64,000 nt of DNA from Ruegeria sp. HKCCA6707 (GTDB lineage: Bacteria > Pseudomonadota > Alphaproteobacteria > Rhodobacterales > Rhodobacteraceae), in assembly GCF_013033515.1 (NCBI RefSeq), contig NZ_WQEG01000006.1, positions 186,001-250,000 on the forward strand, given 5' to 3'. The position numbers were made by a program, and so were the translations under genes. Shown in pieces: positions 8,943-17,579 of this stretch (positions within the stretch are counted from its first letter, which is position 1; each line of letters opens with the position of its first letter). Under the pieces are notes generated by a model. It saw nothing but the letters and a program-made list of their open reading frames with translations. It made no database searches and was not told the DNA's origin.

Positions 8943-9941
8943 TCAGACTCCGGTGGAGACTCCACCGCCTCTGCCGAACTCCATGATGCCTTTTGCCGAA
9001 GGCCCCACAAGAATGACAAGCAGCGGAGGAACTGTCAGCATCATTGTGGCAAGTGTCATTTTGGTTGGCAACTTATTCGCGGCCTCTTCGGCCCGCATCA
9101 CGCGTTTGTCACGCATCTCGCCGGCGTAAACTCGCAAAGCTTCGGCGATGGACGTACCGAATGTTGCCGATTGGATCATCACGGTCACAAACGCGCTGAC
9201 ATCCTGCACGCCACACCGCGTTGCAAAATCACGCAGCACCGTGTCTTTTTCTTTACCGGCTTTCATCTCGTAGGCGACGACTTCGAATTCAAGCGCGATG
9301 TCGGGGTAGGATTCCTTCATCTCGGCGGCTACGCGCACGATCGCCTGATCCAATGACTGGCCGGCTTCAACGCAGACCAGCATCAGGTCCAACGTATCGG
9401 GGAAACCGGCGATGATCGCCTCTTCTCGTTCCGCAACGCGTCGCGTCACCCAGTATTTCGGAACAAAATACCCGGCCAAACCGGGGCCAAGGACCCGCAA
9501 TAGCAGCTGAGTTGAATCGAACTCCTGGCCGTTTGCAAAAACCGTTACGAGGGAAATCCCGACCAAGATGCCGACGATTCCCAACGCAAACTGGGAAAAG
9601 TGATAAAACCGAACCGCGTCCTTTGACTGATACCCCGCCTGGCGCAGCTTCAGCTGAACGGCCGAATACTCTTCCTGATCTTTTGGCTCCAGGAAAGTCG
9701 CAAATTTTTCAAGCTGTTCGTTCTGCCCAGCCTGACGCAGTCGCTCTTTCTGAGCTTTTTTGCTTTTCTTCGGCGCCGCGGTTGAACGCTGCAGCTTTTT
9801 CAACGGATCTTCGGGTTGGTTCAGCATCAGCGGCACCGCCACCAGGACCATGATAAGCCCAAGCGCCCCGACGATGATCAGGGGGGCAAGCTCGCCGAGG
9901 TTTTCGGTAAGGAAGGTGTTGATACTACTCAGGAATTCCAT
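8943..9941 (-). CDS. tadC: Tad inner-membrane platform protein TadC
   Basis: A 332-aa type II secretion F-domain protein. It has an N-terminal hydrophobic segment (about 17-40), two mid-protein segments (about 105-160) that flank the T2SSF domain with TLDLMLVCVEAGQSLDQAIVRVA, and a C-terminal segment. With TadB it forms the polytopic platform on which the TadA ATPase acts during Flp pilus assembly. A strongly basic stretch (KKSKKAQKERLRQ) follows the first membrane segment. It starts 9 bp after tadB. Confidence 0.92.
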   Translation of the reverse strand: MEFLSSINTFLTENLGELAPLIIVGALGLIMVLVAVPLMLNQPEDPLKKLQRSTAAPKKSKKAQKERLRQAGQNEQLEKFATFLEPKDQEEYSAVQLKLRQAGYQSKDAVRFYHFSQFALGIVGILVGISLVTVFANGQEFDSTQLLLRVLGPGLAGYFVPKYWVTRRVAEREEAIIAGFPDTLDLMLVCVEAGQSLDQAIVRVAAEMKESYPDIALEFEVVAYEMKAGKEKDTVLRDFATRCGVQDVSAFVTVMIQSATFGTSIAEALRVYAGEMRDKRVMRAEEAANKLPTKMTLATMMLTVPPLLVILVGPSAKGIMEFGRGGGVSTGV

Positions 9942-9950
9942 GACCTAACC

Positions 9951-10919
9951 TCAGACCTTGATGTTTGTCAGAATGCGCATGACGATCAGGTTCAGCGTCA
10001 GCATGATGCCAACGAAGAAACACGCGGGGATGAAATACGGGTGATCCAAAACATCGTCGTAGTAGGTCGGATCATTCACCATGATAAAGATCAGACACGC
10101 CACCGGGAAACCCGATAGAAACTTGCCCGACCATTGCGCTTCTGCGGTGATTGCTTTCACGCGGCGGAACAGACGAAACCGTGCCCGGATCACTTGGGCC
10201 AGACCAGCCAGAATTTCGGCAAGGTTACCACCAGATTGTTGCTGAATCCCAACCGCAACGGCGAGGAAGCGAAGATCCTGCATGTCCAAACGGGCCGCCA
10301 TTTCTTTCAGCGCCTCACCCACATCGCGACCATAGGCGACTTCATCGGAGATGATGCCAAACTCGGTCGCCAGCGGGCCATCGACCTCGTTCGCGACGAT
10401 CTGAATGGACGAAACGAACGGGTTACCGACACGCAATGATCGAACCATAAGCTCGACAGCGTCAGGCAACTGTTCTTCGATGAGTGCCATGCGCTTTTTA
10501 GCTTTTTGGTTAACCCACGCATAAACAGCGCCAACACCAATCGCGACCGAAAGCGCCGAGCGCAGCAGAATGTCCGTTGCGGTAGCCACGCTGAGCGCGA
10601 CAAAAACCAAGCCGGACAACGCTGCCATAATGACAACCAACTGTCTTGGTGAGAAAGCGATCGCTGCTTTTTGTGCCTTGTCCGCAAGAAGCGAATACAG
10701 CGGGATCGACTGGGTCTTCATATGCTGCTGCATTTCTTTGCGCAGCTGCTCAAGAACCTGTTCGCGCCCGACGCCTTTGTCGATCATATCGAGGCGGCGA
10801 TTGACCTTGCTGTTCAGACTGATGGATTTGCCGAAGGTAACAAGATAAAGACCTTCAACCAGGGCCAGCACCCCAACAAAAATGGCGACGTAGATGAGCG
10901 CCTCAAACGGCAATTGCAT
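9951..10919 (-). CDS. tadB: Tad inner-membrane platform protein TadB
   Basis: A 322-aa T2SSF-domain membrane protein, paralogous to TadC. The F domain includes LPDAVELMVRSLRVGNPFVSSIQIVA and the ALKEMAARLDMQDLRFLAVAVGIQQQSGGNLAEIL-type region about residues 220-250. Hydrophobic segments occur at the N-terminus, about 95-130 and at the C-terminus. It lies 12 bp after the cpaF ATPase gene, in the standard TadA-TadB-TadC order. Confidence 0.93.
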   Translation of the reverse strand: MQLPFEALIYVAIFVGVLALVEGLYLVTFGKSISLNSKVNRRLDMIDKGVGREQVLEQLRKEMQQHMKTQSIPLYSLLADKAQKAAIAFSPRQLVVIMAALSGLVFVALSVATATDILLRSALSVAIGVGAVYAWVNQKAKKRMALIEEQLPDAVELMVRSLRVGNPFVSSIQIVANEVDGPLATEFGIISDEVAYGRDVGEALKEMAARLDMQDLRFLAVAVGIQQQSGGNLAEILAGLAQVIRARFRLFRRVKAITAEAQWSGKFLSGFPVACLIFIMVNDPTYYDDVLDHPYFIPACFFVGIMLTLNLIVMRILTNIKV

Positions 10920-10931
10920 ATCTGATGTCTC

Positions 10932-12368
10932 CTACATCGTGGTGGGGTCATAGATCGAAGCGGGCAGGTCAAAGCCCCACAGGCGGAAGCGCTCAGAGAA
11001 GTTGCTGCGCACGCCGGTGGCTGTGAAATGACCGATGATCTTATTGTCGGGGGTCAGGCCAACGCGTTGAAATTTAAAGATTTCCTGCATCGAGATTACG
11101 TCACCTTCCATCCCGGTAATCTCGGTGATGGAAGTCATCCGGCGCGAGCCGTCCTGCAAGCGGCTGGCCTGAACGATCAGGTTCACAGCGCTTGAGATCT
11201 GGCTGCGGACCGCTTTGATCGGCATTTCGATCCCGGCCATCGCGATCATGTTTTCAAGACGCGAGATGCCGTCACGGGCCGAGTTGGCGTGGATCGTGGT
11301 CATGGAACCGTCGTGGCCGGTGTTCATGGCCTGCAACATGTCGATCACTTCGGCGCCACGCGTCTCACCCACGATGATACGGTCAGGGCGCATACGCAGG
11401 GCGTTTTTCAGACAATCGCGCGGGCTGACCTCACCTTTGCCTTCCACGTTGGGCGGGCGGCTTTCCATCCGACCAACATGGGTCTGTTGCAGCTGAAGTT
11501 CCGCAGTATCCTCAATGGTCAGGATGCGCTCGGCGTCGTCGATGAAGCTGGACAAGGCGTTCAGCGTGGTCGTTTTACCCGAACCGGTACCACCCGACAC
11601 GATGATGTTCAGGCGGGTCGATACTGCGGCCTGCAGATATGCCGCCATTTCCTCGGTAAACGCGCCGAAATTGACCAGATCGTCGATCCCCAGCTTGTCT
11701 TTCTTAAACTTACGAATGGACACCAGCGAGCCATCAACCGCAATCGGCGGGACCATGGCGTTGAAACGCGAGCCATCGGCAAGACGGGCGTCCACATAAG
11801 GGTTCGATTCATCAACACGACGACCCACGGCGGATACGATCTTGTCGATGATCCGCATCAGGTGTTTTTCGTCTTTGAAAGTGATGTCACTGATTTCAAG
11901 CTTACCGGCACGTTCCACAAAGATCTGCTGTGGACCGTTCACCAGAATATCGTTGACAGTCTCGTCCTGAAGCAAGGTCTCAAGTGGACCAAGACCGGTG
12001 ACTTCGTCATACAGCTCTTTGTTCAGCTGAGTGCGGTCTTCGCGGTTCAGGATAATGTTGCGCGATTCCAGAACTTCGCTGGCAATTGCACTGATTTCAG
12101 CACGCAGATCGGTTTCTGCAGCGTTTTCCAGGGCTGCCAGGTTCAGGTTTTCCAGCAGTTCCCGGTGCAGCTCCAGCTTGATTTCACCTAAACGCTCTTT
12201 CCGCTTGCGCTCTTTGTCCGATCCGACAACTTCGCCTTTAGCCTTTTGAACGGGTTTGCGCACGACGGCGTTTGCAGTGGCTTGAGGCGCAGCTGTCTCA
12301 GTAGCAGACGCCTGAGGCGGTTGCTGGACCGGTTGGGCGTCGGAAGGTTTCTTGTATCTTGAAAACAC
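10932..12368 (-). CDS. cpaF: Pilus assembly ATPase CpaF/TadA
   Basis: A 478-aa secretion ATPase of the PulE/VirB11 superfamily. Walker A is [14 protein letters not shown], the Asp box is [11 protein letters not shown], Walker B is [25 protein letters not shown], and a His-box region [10 protein letters not shown] follows. The N-terminal about 70 residues are Ala/Gln-rich and likely unstructured. It powers Flp pilus assembly at the cytoplasmic face of the inner membrane. It starts 17 bp after cpaE on the same strand and is followed by tadB and tadC. Confidence 0.95.
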   Translation of the reverse strand: MFSRYKKPSDAQPVQQPPQASATETAAPQATANAVVRKPVQKAKGEVVGSDKERKRKERLGEIKLELHRELLENLNLAALENAAETDLRAEISAIASEVLESRNIILNREDRTQLNKELYDEVTGLGPLETLLQDETVNDILVNGPQQIFVERAGKLEISDITFKDEKHLMRIIDKIVSAVGRRVDESNPYVDARLADGSRFNAMVPPIAVDGSLVSIRKFKKDKLGIDDLVNFGAFTEEMAAYLQAAVSTRLNIIVSGGTGSGKTTTLNALSSFIDDAERILTIEDTAELQLQQTHVGRMESRPPNVEGKGEVSPRDCLKNALRMRPDRIIVGETRGAEVIDMLQAMNTGHDGSMTTIHANSARDGISRLENMIAMAGIEMPIKAVRSQISSAVNLIVQASRLQDGSRRMTSITEITGMEGDVISMQEIFKFQRVGLTPDNKIIGHFTATGVRSNFSERFRLWGFDLPASIYDPTTM

Positions 12369-12385
12369 GGCGACTCTCCCTCGTG

Positions 12386-13615
12386 TTAAGCGGCTTCAGC
12401 GTCGTTGTTGCCAAGGCTATGAAGCGATTGAGCCAGTTTGGCGATTTCTTTGCGCAATGGGTTTTTGGCCGCTGAGCTTTCCAAGGGCAGACCATGGTCG
12501 CCGCTGTTCATGACCGGCTTGCCGCCATCGGGCAGGTGCAAATCGATGGAAATTCCAAGGCTTTCGCCCATACGTTTGACCCGGCTTTTCCCGTTGAGAT
12601 CCGTGAACTTCGGTGCCCGGTTCAACGCAAAGCGTAATTTGTTGAACGGAAGCTCTTCGGATTGCAGCGCGCGTTTCAGGCGCAGCGCGTTTTGGGCTGA
12701 TCGCATGTCCAGTTCGATCACAGCAAAGTAAACATGTGCAGCCTGCAACACCGTCTCGGACCAGTGAACCAGCGTTTTTGGCATATCCACGATGACATAG
12801 TCGAAATGCCTGCGCGCTGTATCGATAACTTTTTGAATGTCATCGGGCGTAATGATGTCCAGCGGAACCATGTCCGACGGTGCGGTCAAGACTTCCAGTT
12901 TGTCATCAAATGTCTGCAACGCTTGGGCAAAGGATTCTTCATCCATCGACGCCGTATCGGAGAGCATCTCAAAAACAGCTTCATGGCGCGGCAGGTCGAG
13001 ATAGGTTGAAACGGTGCCGTATTGCAAATCCAGATCGATCAGGCAAACACTTGGGCCGTCTTTGGGCGACACATTAGCCAGTTCCCAGGCAAGGTTCACG
13101 GCCAGTGTCGTCGCCCCGACGCCACCAGCAAGACCATGGACAACGAACAAAGCGCCTTCTTTGGCCGAATTTTCGGCCAACGCGACAGCCGATTGCTGAA
13201 CGACAACCGGATCGGGCTGGTTCATCCGATCAATTGCCTCTTGCAATTCGTTTTCTGGAAGCGGGTAGGGGACAAATTCGTCCGCGCCTTTGCGCAAAAG
13301 CTGGTGCAATGAGGCTGGAGTAACGTCCTCCGCGATCAGAACGACCTTGATCTTCTTTTCTTTTGCCTGAGTGATGATCTCGCCCATCAAAGACAGGTTG
13401 TCTTCGTCATCACCATCTATGGCCAGCGCTACGAACTCCAGCGCTTCGGCTTCAGGTTGGCTGAAAAAAGCAAGGGCTTCGGCGAAACCGAGATCGCCCC
13501 AACGTTCGCCCAGAGCGGCTTCCATGTCTTCGATCAGAAGGTCGAAATTCTGAACATCCCGGCTGATTGTGCAGGCCAGGATGGCGGTGTCATCATCGTG
13601 CGGCGTTGCGCTCAT
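12386..13615 (-). CDS. cpaE: Pilus localisation ATPase-like protein CpaE/TadZ
   Basis: A 409-aa protein with an N-terminal receiver-like region (about 1-130) and a ParA/MinD-like domain. The P-loop region reads GLAGGVGATTLAVNLAWELA (about residue 155), so both lysines of the ParA deviant Walker A box (KGGxGKT) are missing, as seen in some TadZ proteins. Later parts keep SVCLIDLDLQYG and YVIVDMPKT. TadZ marks the pole or site where the pilus machine assembles. The gene stands first in a tight run with cpaF, tadB and tadC. Confidence 0.88.
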   Translation of the reverse strand: MSATPHDDDTAILACTISRDVQNFDLLIEDMEAALGERWGDLGFAEALAFFSQPEAEALEFVALAIDGDDEDNLSLMGEIITQAKEKKIKVVLIAEDVTPASLHQLLRKGADEFVPYPLPENELQEAIDRMNQPDPVVVQQSAVALAENSAKEGALFVVHGLAGGVGATTLAVNLAWELANVSPKDGPSVCLIDLDLQYGTVSTYLDLPRHEAVFEMLSDTASMDEESFAQALQTFDDKLEVLTAPSDMVPLDIITPDDIQKVIDTARRHFDYVIVDMPKTLVHWSETVLQAAHVYFAVIELDMRSAQNALRLKRALQSEELPFNKLRFALNRAPKFTDLNGKSRVKRMGESLGISIDLHLPDGGKPVMNSGDHGLPLESSAAKNPLRKEIAKLAQSLHSLGNNDAEAA

Positions 13616-13821
13616 CTTAAATCAATCCTCGTCGAGAGGGCTGAGCAAACCGGCTGAACTGTAGGGAAGGTTCTGGTTCGCTGTCGCCCTGGTGCGGTCA
13701 ATCTAAACCGCAGGTCACCCTATTGTTCGCAATGTCGCGTGGAAGTTGGGCGAGATTTAGGCGCAAAAGAACCAATTGTTTGAAATTGGGCGACGATGCC
13801 GCCCAATTTCATTTTATTGTG
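13616..13821 (-). promoter_or_regulatory. 206-bp spacer before cpaE, with hairpin
   Basis: This spacer separates the OmpA-like gene from cpaE. Near the OmpA-like stop it holds a 12-bp perfect inverted repeat (see the terminator entry at 13780-13810). The rest probably carries a promoter for cpaE-cpaF-tadBC, but no convincing -35/-10 pair was recognised. Confidence 0.35.
13780..13810 (-). terminator. Hairpin after the OmpA-like gene
   Basis: The arms 13780-13791 and 13799-13810 are perfectly complementary over 12 bp with a 7-nt loop. It begins 11 bp after the stop of the OmpA-like gene on the minus strand. No clean T-run follows, so it may attenuate transcription or protect the 3' end. Confidence 0.55.
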
Positions 13822-14445
13822 TTATTCGCCGCTATTGACGTCTTCTTGTTTCTGAATGTCACTCTTTGTTTTCGCGCTTTCGACGTATTCGCGATAAATG
13901 ACTTCAGCATACTTGCCATCGAGCAGCTGGTTGCGGCTGTCGACGAAACCCGAGACTTCGGTTACGGTTCGGCGGTTTCGACGGTCCCGATTTGGCGTAT
14001 CGACCAGTGGGCGCGATTTGCCAAACGAAACAGCTGCCTCCAGACGCGAGCGCGAGATACCCTGTTGGGTCAGGAATGCAACTGCAGCATTGGCGCGACG
14101 TTGCCCCAAAGCCTGGTTGTATCCGCTTGAGCCAACAGCATCTGTGTGTCCGTAGACGCGGAAGCGTGCTTCAGGGAACTGTTTGATCCAATCGGCCTGG
14201 CGCAACAGGATTTGCTGTGCCGACGCATCCAACTGCGAGCTATTGAAAGCAAAGTTGATTTGCGTCGGTACCTCAGCAGCGAAGCGTTGCCCAAGGATCT
14301 GTGCGTAGGACAGTTCTCCGCTTTGAACTTGGATATTGTTCAAGGTGGCGTTGCCAAAAGTGCCCTGATCAATCTCAAATCCTGCTTCACGTGTGCAGCC
14401 AGCGATCGCGACTGAAAGACCGAGTGTAATAATCCACTTATTCAT
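13822..14445 (-). CDS. OmpA-family lipoprotein in the Tad locus
   Basis: The ATG at 14445 follows a GGAGGG ribosome site and gives 207 aa; longer frames run into the secretin gene. An N-terminal signal ends in the lipobox VAIAGC, so it is probably an outer-membrane lipoprotein. The C-terminal OmpA domain (about 75-175) contains INFAFNSSQLDASAQ, the peptidoglycan-binding YGHTDAVGSSGYNQALGQRRA and the closing RDRRNRRTVTEV. An OmpA-like protein often sits next to the secretin gene in Tad loci and may anchor the secretin to peptidoglycan (inference). A C-terminal tail of about 35 residues is charged. Confidence 0.88.
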   Translation of the reverse strand: MNKWIITLGLSVAIAGCTREAGFEIDQGTFGNATLNNIQVQSGELSYAQILGQRFAAEVPTQINFAFNSSQLDASAQQILLRQADWIKQFPEARFRVYGHTDAVGSSGYNQALGQRRANAAVAFLTQQGISRSRLEAAVSFGKSRPLVDTPNRDRRNRRTVTEVSGFVDSRNQLLDGKYAEVIYREYVESAKTKSDIQKQEDVNSGE

Positions 14446-14461
14446 TGGTCTTACCCTCCAA

Positions 14462-15868
14462 TTAATCCAGCACGTAGCCGTATGAGCTGCCGAAATCTTG
14501 ATTGGCGATCTCTGACGCGGCACCATTGCCAAGACGTTCGGTTCTGGCGACGCGCCCGTTGACGAACAGGTCAAACTCGCTGGGCGGTTTCACCCGATCT
14601 GTCGGCAGGGCAAGCGCCTCACCGCGTGTCGGCGTGACCAGATGCGCTGTTACGATGATGATCAATTCACTCTGTTCACGCTGGTATTGCGAACTGCGGA
14701 ACAGTGCACCCAACACAGGAACGTCACCGAGCCATGGAACTTGTGCGCTCAGATCTGCGAAGTCATCTTGGATCAACCCAGCAATCGCAAAGCTTTCACC
14801 ATCGCGCAGTTCAACGGTTGTCCGCGTTTGCCGCACAATAAAGCTTGGAACGTTGTCACCATTGATGGTGAAGGTCGAGTTCGGGTCGATGCTGGACACG
14901 GTTGCGCCTAGTTCCAAGTTGATCAGGTCTCCGTCGACAACGCGTGGAACGAACAGAAGCTGAACACCAAACTGCCGGTATTCAATTGCGACCACACCAT
15001 CATCTTGCGGAACCGGGATCGGAACCTCACCACCGGCCAGGAACTCGGCCTCTTGCCCAGAAAGGGCAGACAGGTTCGGTTCCGCCAAGCTGCGCGCCAG
15101 CCCTTTGTTTTCAAGCGCTTCGAGCAACAACCGGACTTGAGTAGAGCCCGCGCCAAACCCGAAGAGGATAGCGCCGGTATTCGTTTGAACAAACGGAATG
15201 TTGTTGTTCAAAGCGTTGCTCAATGCACCTTGGTTGTTCAGGGTATTAAAGCCGCCTGATGCGTCAGTTCCGCCAAAGCCAAGCGATGCGGTCAGGCTTT
15301 TGGCGACCGACCGGTTCATCTCGGCAAAGCGGACTTTCAGCATCACCTGCTGAACACCCGCGACGCTCATCAGGTTGGATACACGCTCGGGCGCATACCG
15401 TTCGGCCAATTCCAGTGCACGTGCCAGACGTGCGCTGCTGGAAACCGTACCGGATAGCACGATACCGTCATTGGCTGTGCGCACTTCGATCTGCTCGTTT
15501 GGCAGAATTTGGCGAAGCCGCTCTTTAAACTCTGTCACATCCGGCGCAACACGCACCCGAACATTGGCCAGAAGGTTGCCTGCGCCATCGAACAATGTCA
15601 GCGTCGTAAGGCCAGGTGTCTTACCCAGCACATAGATCGTCCGATCTGATAGCGAAGAAATGTCAGCGATACCGGCGTTTGCAATGCTAAGCTCTGCAAA
15701 CGGCTGCTCGCTTTCTACTACAATCGCGCGGTTGACGGGAACTTCCAGCGTTTCCGCTGTCCCTTTCTTGACCACGCGAAGGGTTTCAGCCCAAGCGGCA
15801 TCGCCGATTGGGCCCACAACTAGCGACAACCCCAGCAGGGTTGCGCTGATCCAGGAACGTATTGTCAT
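14462..15868 (-). CDS. cpaC: Flp pilus secretin CpaC/RcpA
   Basis: A 468-aa outer-membrane secretin of the type II/III superfamily. The ATG at 15868 was chosen because a signal peptide (MTIRSWISATLLGLSLVVG) begins there; the frame extends to a GTG at 15892. The N-terminal pilus-specific domain holds VNRAIVVESEQPFAELSIAN, a BON-like segment VRTANDGIVLSGTVSSSARL follows at about 125-165, and the C-terminal secretin domain includes VLGALFRSSQYQREQSELIIIVTAHLV. It forms the pore for the Flp pilus. A hairpin precedes the gene (16016-16034), suggesting its own promoter in the 194-bp spacer. Confidence 0.94.
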   Translation of the reverse strand: MTIRSWISATLLGLSLVVGPIGDAAWAETLRVVKKGTAETLEVPVNRAIVVESEQPFAELSIANAGIADISSLSDRTIYVLGKTPGLTTLTLFDGAGNLLANVRVRVAPDVTEFKERLRQILPNEQIEVRTANDGIVLSGTVSSSARLARALELAERYAPERVSNLMSVAGVQQVMLKVRFAEMNRSVAKSLTASLGFGGTDASGGFNTLNNQGALSNALNNNIPFVQTNTGAILFGFGAGSTQVRLLLEALENKGLARSLAEPNLSALSGQEAEFLAGGEVPIPVPQDDGVVAIEYRQFGVQLLFVPRVVDGDLINLELGATVSSIDPNSTFTINGDNVPSFIVRQTRTTVELRDGESFAIAGLIQDDFADLSAQVPWLGDVPVLGALFRSSQYQREQSELIIIVTAHLVTPTRGEALALPTDRVKPPSEFDLFVNGRVARTERLGNGAASEIANQDFGSSYGYVLD

Positions 15869-16062
15869 GTGACCTGCCTCTCCGATCACCACTCTGTTAT
15901 ATGGGTCTAATGCCCTATGTGAGCGGAGCCTGCGATGAATCTGGATTTATTGCAATAATCAATGGTTTCCGGAGTTTTCCTTATGTGGACAATCCGCAAC
16001 AACCTAAAAGAGAGAGCCGCGCAAGAAGCGCGGCCCAATAACGTTAACGGGTTGAATTGACG
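15869..16062 (-). promoter_or_regulatory. Spacer between cpaB and cpaC
   Basis: The spacer holds the cpaB terminator-like hairpin (16016-16034). The remainder is AT-richer than the flanking genes and could carry a cpaC promoter. A palindrome AATTGACGTCAATT (16055-16068) overlaps its edge and the cpaB stop codon. Confidence 0.35.
16008..16035 (-). terminator. Rho-independent terminator-like hairpin after cpaB
   Basis: The arms 16016-16022 (gccgcgc) and 16028-16034 (gcgcggc) form a 7-bp GC stem with loop aagaa. On the minus strand the stem is followed by TCTCTCTTTT. It lies 28 bp after the cpaB stop and would reduce read-through into cpaC. Confidence 0.65.
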
Positions 16063-16944
16063 TCAATTTGTGCAGGGGATCGGAGTCTCGACGATCTCTC
16101 CGCCGCGGCGGGTTTTGATCGTGCAGACACGCTCGGGCACTGGAGCGGGCGCCGGTGCGGCTTCTTTGATATCCAACAGTTTGCGCTGATCGACTTCTAC
16201 CGCGCTCGCGACCTCTTCGTCTTGGAACCCAACAAGCGCCAGCGACATACGTCCTGTGTTTTGCGCCTGCGCCAGAGCAGCAATCTGTTCAGATGTCGCT
16301 GCCACGGTTACGGTTCGTGCGATTGTCGCGCCCGTCAGATCCGATCCAGCTGTCTGGTCCACCGCAATCAATTCGATATTTGTTTGAATCAAACGGGTGA
16401 TTTCACCGGCGACGCCTTGTCCAAGCCCTTGGACCGACCCTGTCCAGTAGACATCTACACGGTCACCAGGACGCAGAAAGCCCGAAACACCTGATGCGAC
16501 ATCGACGCTGATGGCAAAGGCGCGCATACCTTTTTCAAGTTGGGATGTTAGCCCGGCAGCTTCACCAGGTCGCGTGACCTTTACGGCAAGCAGCGCTTCG
16601 TCTTTTTCCATCGCTCGCAGAACAAAGCGATCCTTGTTAGCGTCGTCCGGGAACAGAACGCTCATGTCCACGAATGCACCCTCGGGAATCGCGTCCTCGG
16701 GCCAGCGCACGGTGCGGACATCTTCTGCGACCAGTTTTTCACCGTAGCGGAGTGACCGATTCGAAACGATTACCTCGACAGTCGGGACAAGCCCGGCCTG
16801 TGCATTCGCAAGTGCTTCTTCGCGTTGCCGCAGCTCGTAAGCCTGCTGCGCGCGAGTTTTTGTAATATAGTCGCGTGCTAGATATACAGCACCACCGGCC
16901 AACGCGACCCCGATGATCAGAACAAGTCCAAAAACAGCTCGCAT
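16063..16944 (-). CDS. cpaB: Flp pilus assembly protein CpaB/RcpC
   Basis: A 293-aa protein with an N-terminal membrane/signal segment (VFGLVLIIGVALAGGAVYLA), a SAF domain at about 55-120 (VSNRSLRYGEKLVAEDVRTVRWPEDAIPEGAF region) and the RcpC/CpaB domain with AFAISVDVASGVSGFLRPGD. RcpC/CpaB is a periplasmic component that works with the secretin and may bind peptidoglycan. It follows the two pilin genes. The C-terminal end contains VCTIKTRRGGEIVETPIPC, the usual C-terminal signature seen in many CpaB proteins. Confidence 0.92.
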   Translation of the reverse strand: MRAVFGLVLIIGVALAGGAVYLARDYITKTRAQQAYELRQREEALANAQAGLVPTVEVIVSNRSLRYGEKLVAEDVRTVRWPEDAIPEGAFVDMSVLFPDDANKDRFVLRAMEKDEALLAVKVTRPGEAAGLTSQLEKGMRAFAISVDVASGVSGFLRPGDRVDVYWTGSVQGLGQGVAGEITRLIQTNIELIAVDQTAGSDLTGATIARTVTVAATSEQIAALAQAQNTGRMSLALVGFQDEEVASAVEVDQRKLLDIKEAAPAPAPVPERVCTIKTRRGGEIVETPIPCTN

Positions 16945-17092
16945 TTGTTCCTCGTTACCTAATGTTGTTTCACTTCAAACGGCGATCATTGCCGCTTTGG
17001 CTCATAGACAACCGTAATCTGGAATTGTGTCGAAAAAGGGGACAATGCGCAGTGTTTTTAGGTCATAAAAAGGTGTGCTGAGCCTCTAGACT

Positions 17093-17287
17093 CTAGTCGA
17101 ATTTGAGTTGCACGACCTGTACATTCTCCAGCGCACTACCGGTTTTTTCATCAAGCTCCTGAAGAGACCCGTTCAACTGAGTATAGGTTAGGCCTGCGAG
17201 TCCGACGATCCCGGCGGTTAAGACCACCCAATCGACAGTGACAGCGCCGTCTTCGGATTGGAAGAAATCAATAAATTTTACCAACAT
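17093..17287 (-). CDS. Flp-family pilin, second copy (64 aa)
   Basis: A 64-aa Flp pilin starting MLVKFIDFF at 17287; longer readings to 17356 are not supported. The leader ends in SEDG and the mature part starts AVTVDWVVLTAGIVGLAGL. The usual Flp motif has Glu-Tyr at +5/+6 after the cleavage Gly; here it is Asp-Trp, the same as in the first pilin. After the hydrophobic helix the C-terminus is acidic and polar. It differs from the first copy after the helix, so it may be a minor or alternative pilin. It lies 88 bp after flp1, with a hairpin between. Confidence 0.88.
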   Translation of the reverse strand: MLVKFIDFFQSEDGAVTVDWVVLTAGIVGLAGLTYTQLNGSLQELDEKTGSALENVQVVQLKFD

Positions 17288-17315
17288 CGTTTCGCTACCA
17301 TCCTGGGCTAATAAG

Positions 17316-17348
17316 TAGGGGTCCCGCCTTGGCAAAGGCGCGACCCCC
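17316..17348 (-). terminator. Hairpin between the two pilin genes
   Basis: The arms 17318-17328 and 17337-17347 pair over 11 positions with one mismatch, loop of 8 nt. It lies 28 bp after the first pilin stop. It may stabilise the flp1 message or partly terminate it, giving more flp1 than downstream message. Confidence 0.6.
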
Positions 17349-17375
17349 AAATTCATGTTTCAGCTGTTGCTGATA

Positions 17376-17579
17376 TTACGGCGAAGGTGTGAAGTTCGGC
17401 GCAGTTACTGTGGTGTCTGTCAGAGCGGTGCTTACGTCACCGGCCAGGTCGCTGGCACCAGCGCTGATCTGGTTGTAAGCGATTGCTGCCAGAGCAACAA
17501 CAGCAGCGGTCAGTACGACCCAGTCAACGGTCACAGCACCGTCTTCGTCTTTGCGGAAGTTCTTGATGAACTTGATCAT
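17376..17579 (-). CDS. flp: Flp-family major pilin (67 aa)
   Basis: A 67-aa prepilin with a short basic leader (MIKFIKNFRKDEDG), then AVTVDWVVLTAAVVALAAIA, the hydrophobic helix that packs in the pilus core, and a small polar C-terminus rich in Thr/Ser/Ala. Cleavage by CpaA is expected between Gly and Ala. A very strong ribosome site AGGAGG (17588-17593) lies 8 bases before the ATG, which fits a highly made structural subunit. As the first gene of the locus it is the best candidate for the main Flp pilin. Confidence 0.92.
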   Translation of the reverse strand: MIKFIKNFRKDEDGAVTVDWVVLTAAVVALAAIAYNQISAGASDLAGDVSTALTDTTVTAPNFTPSP

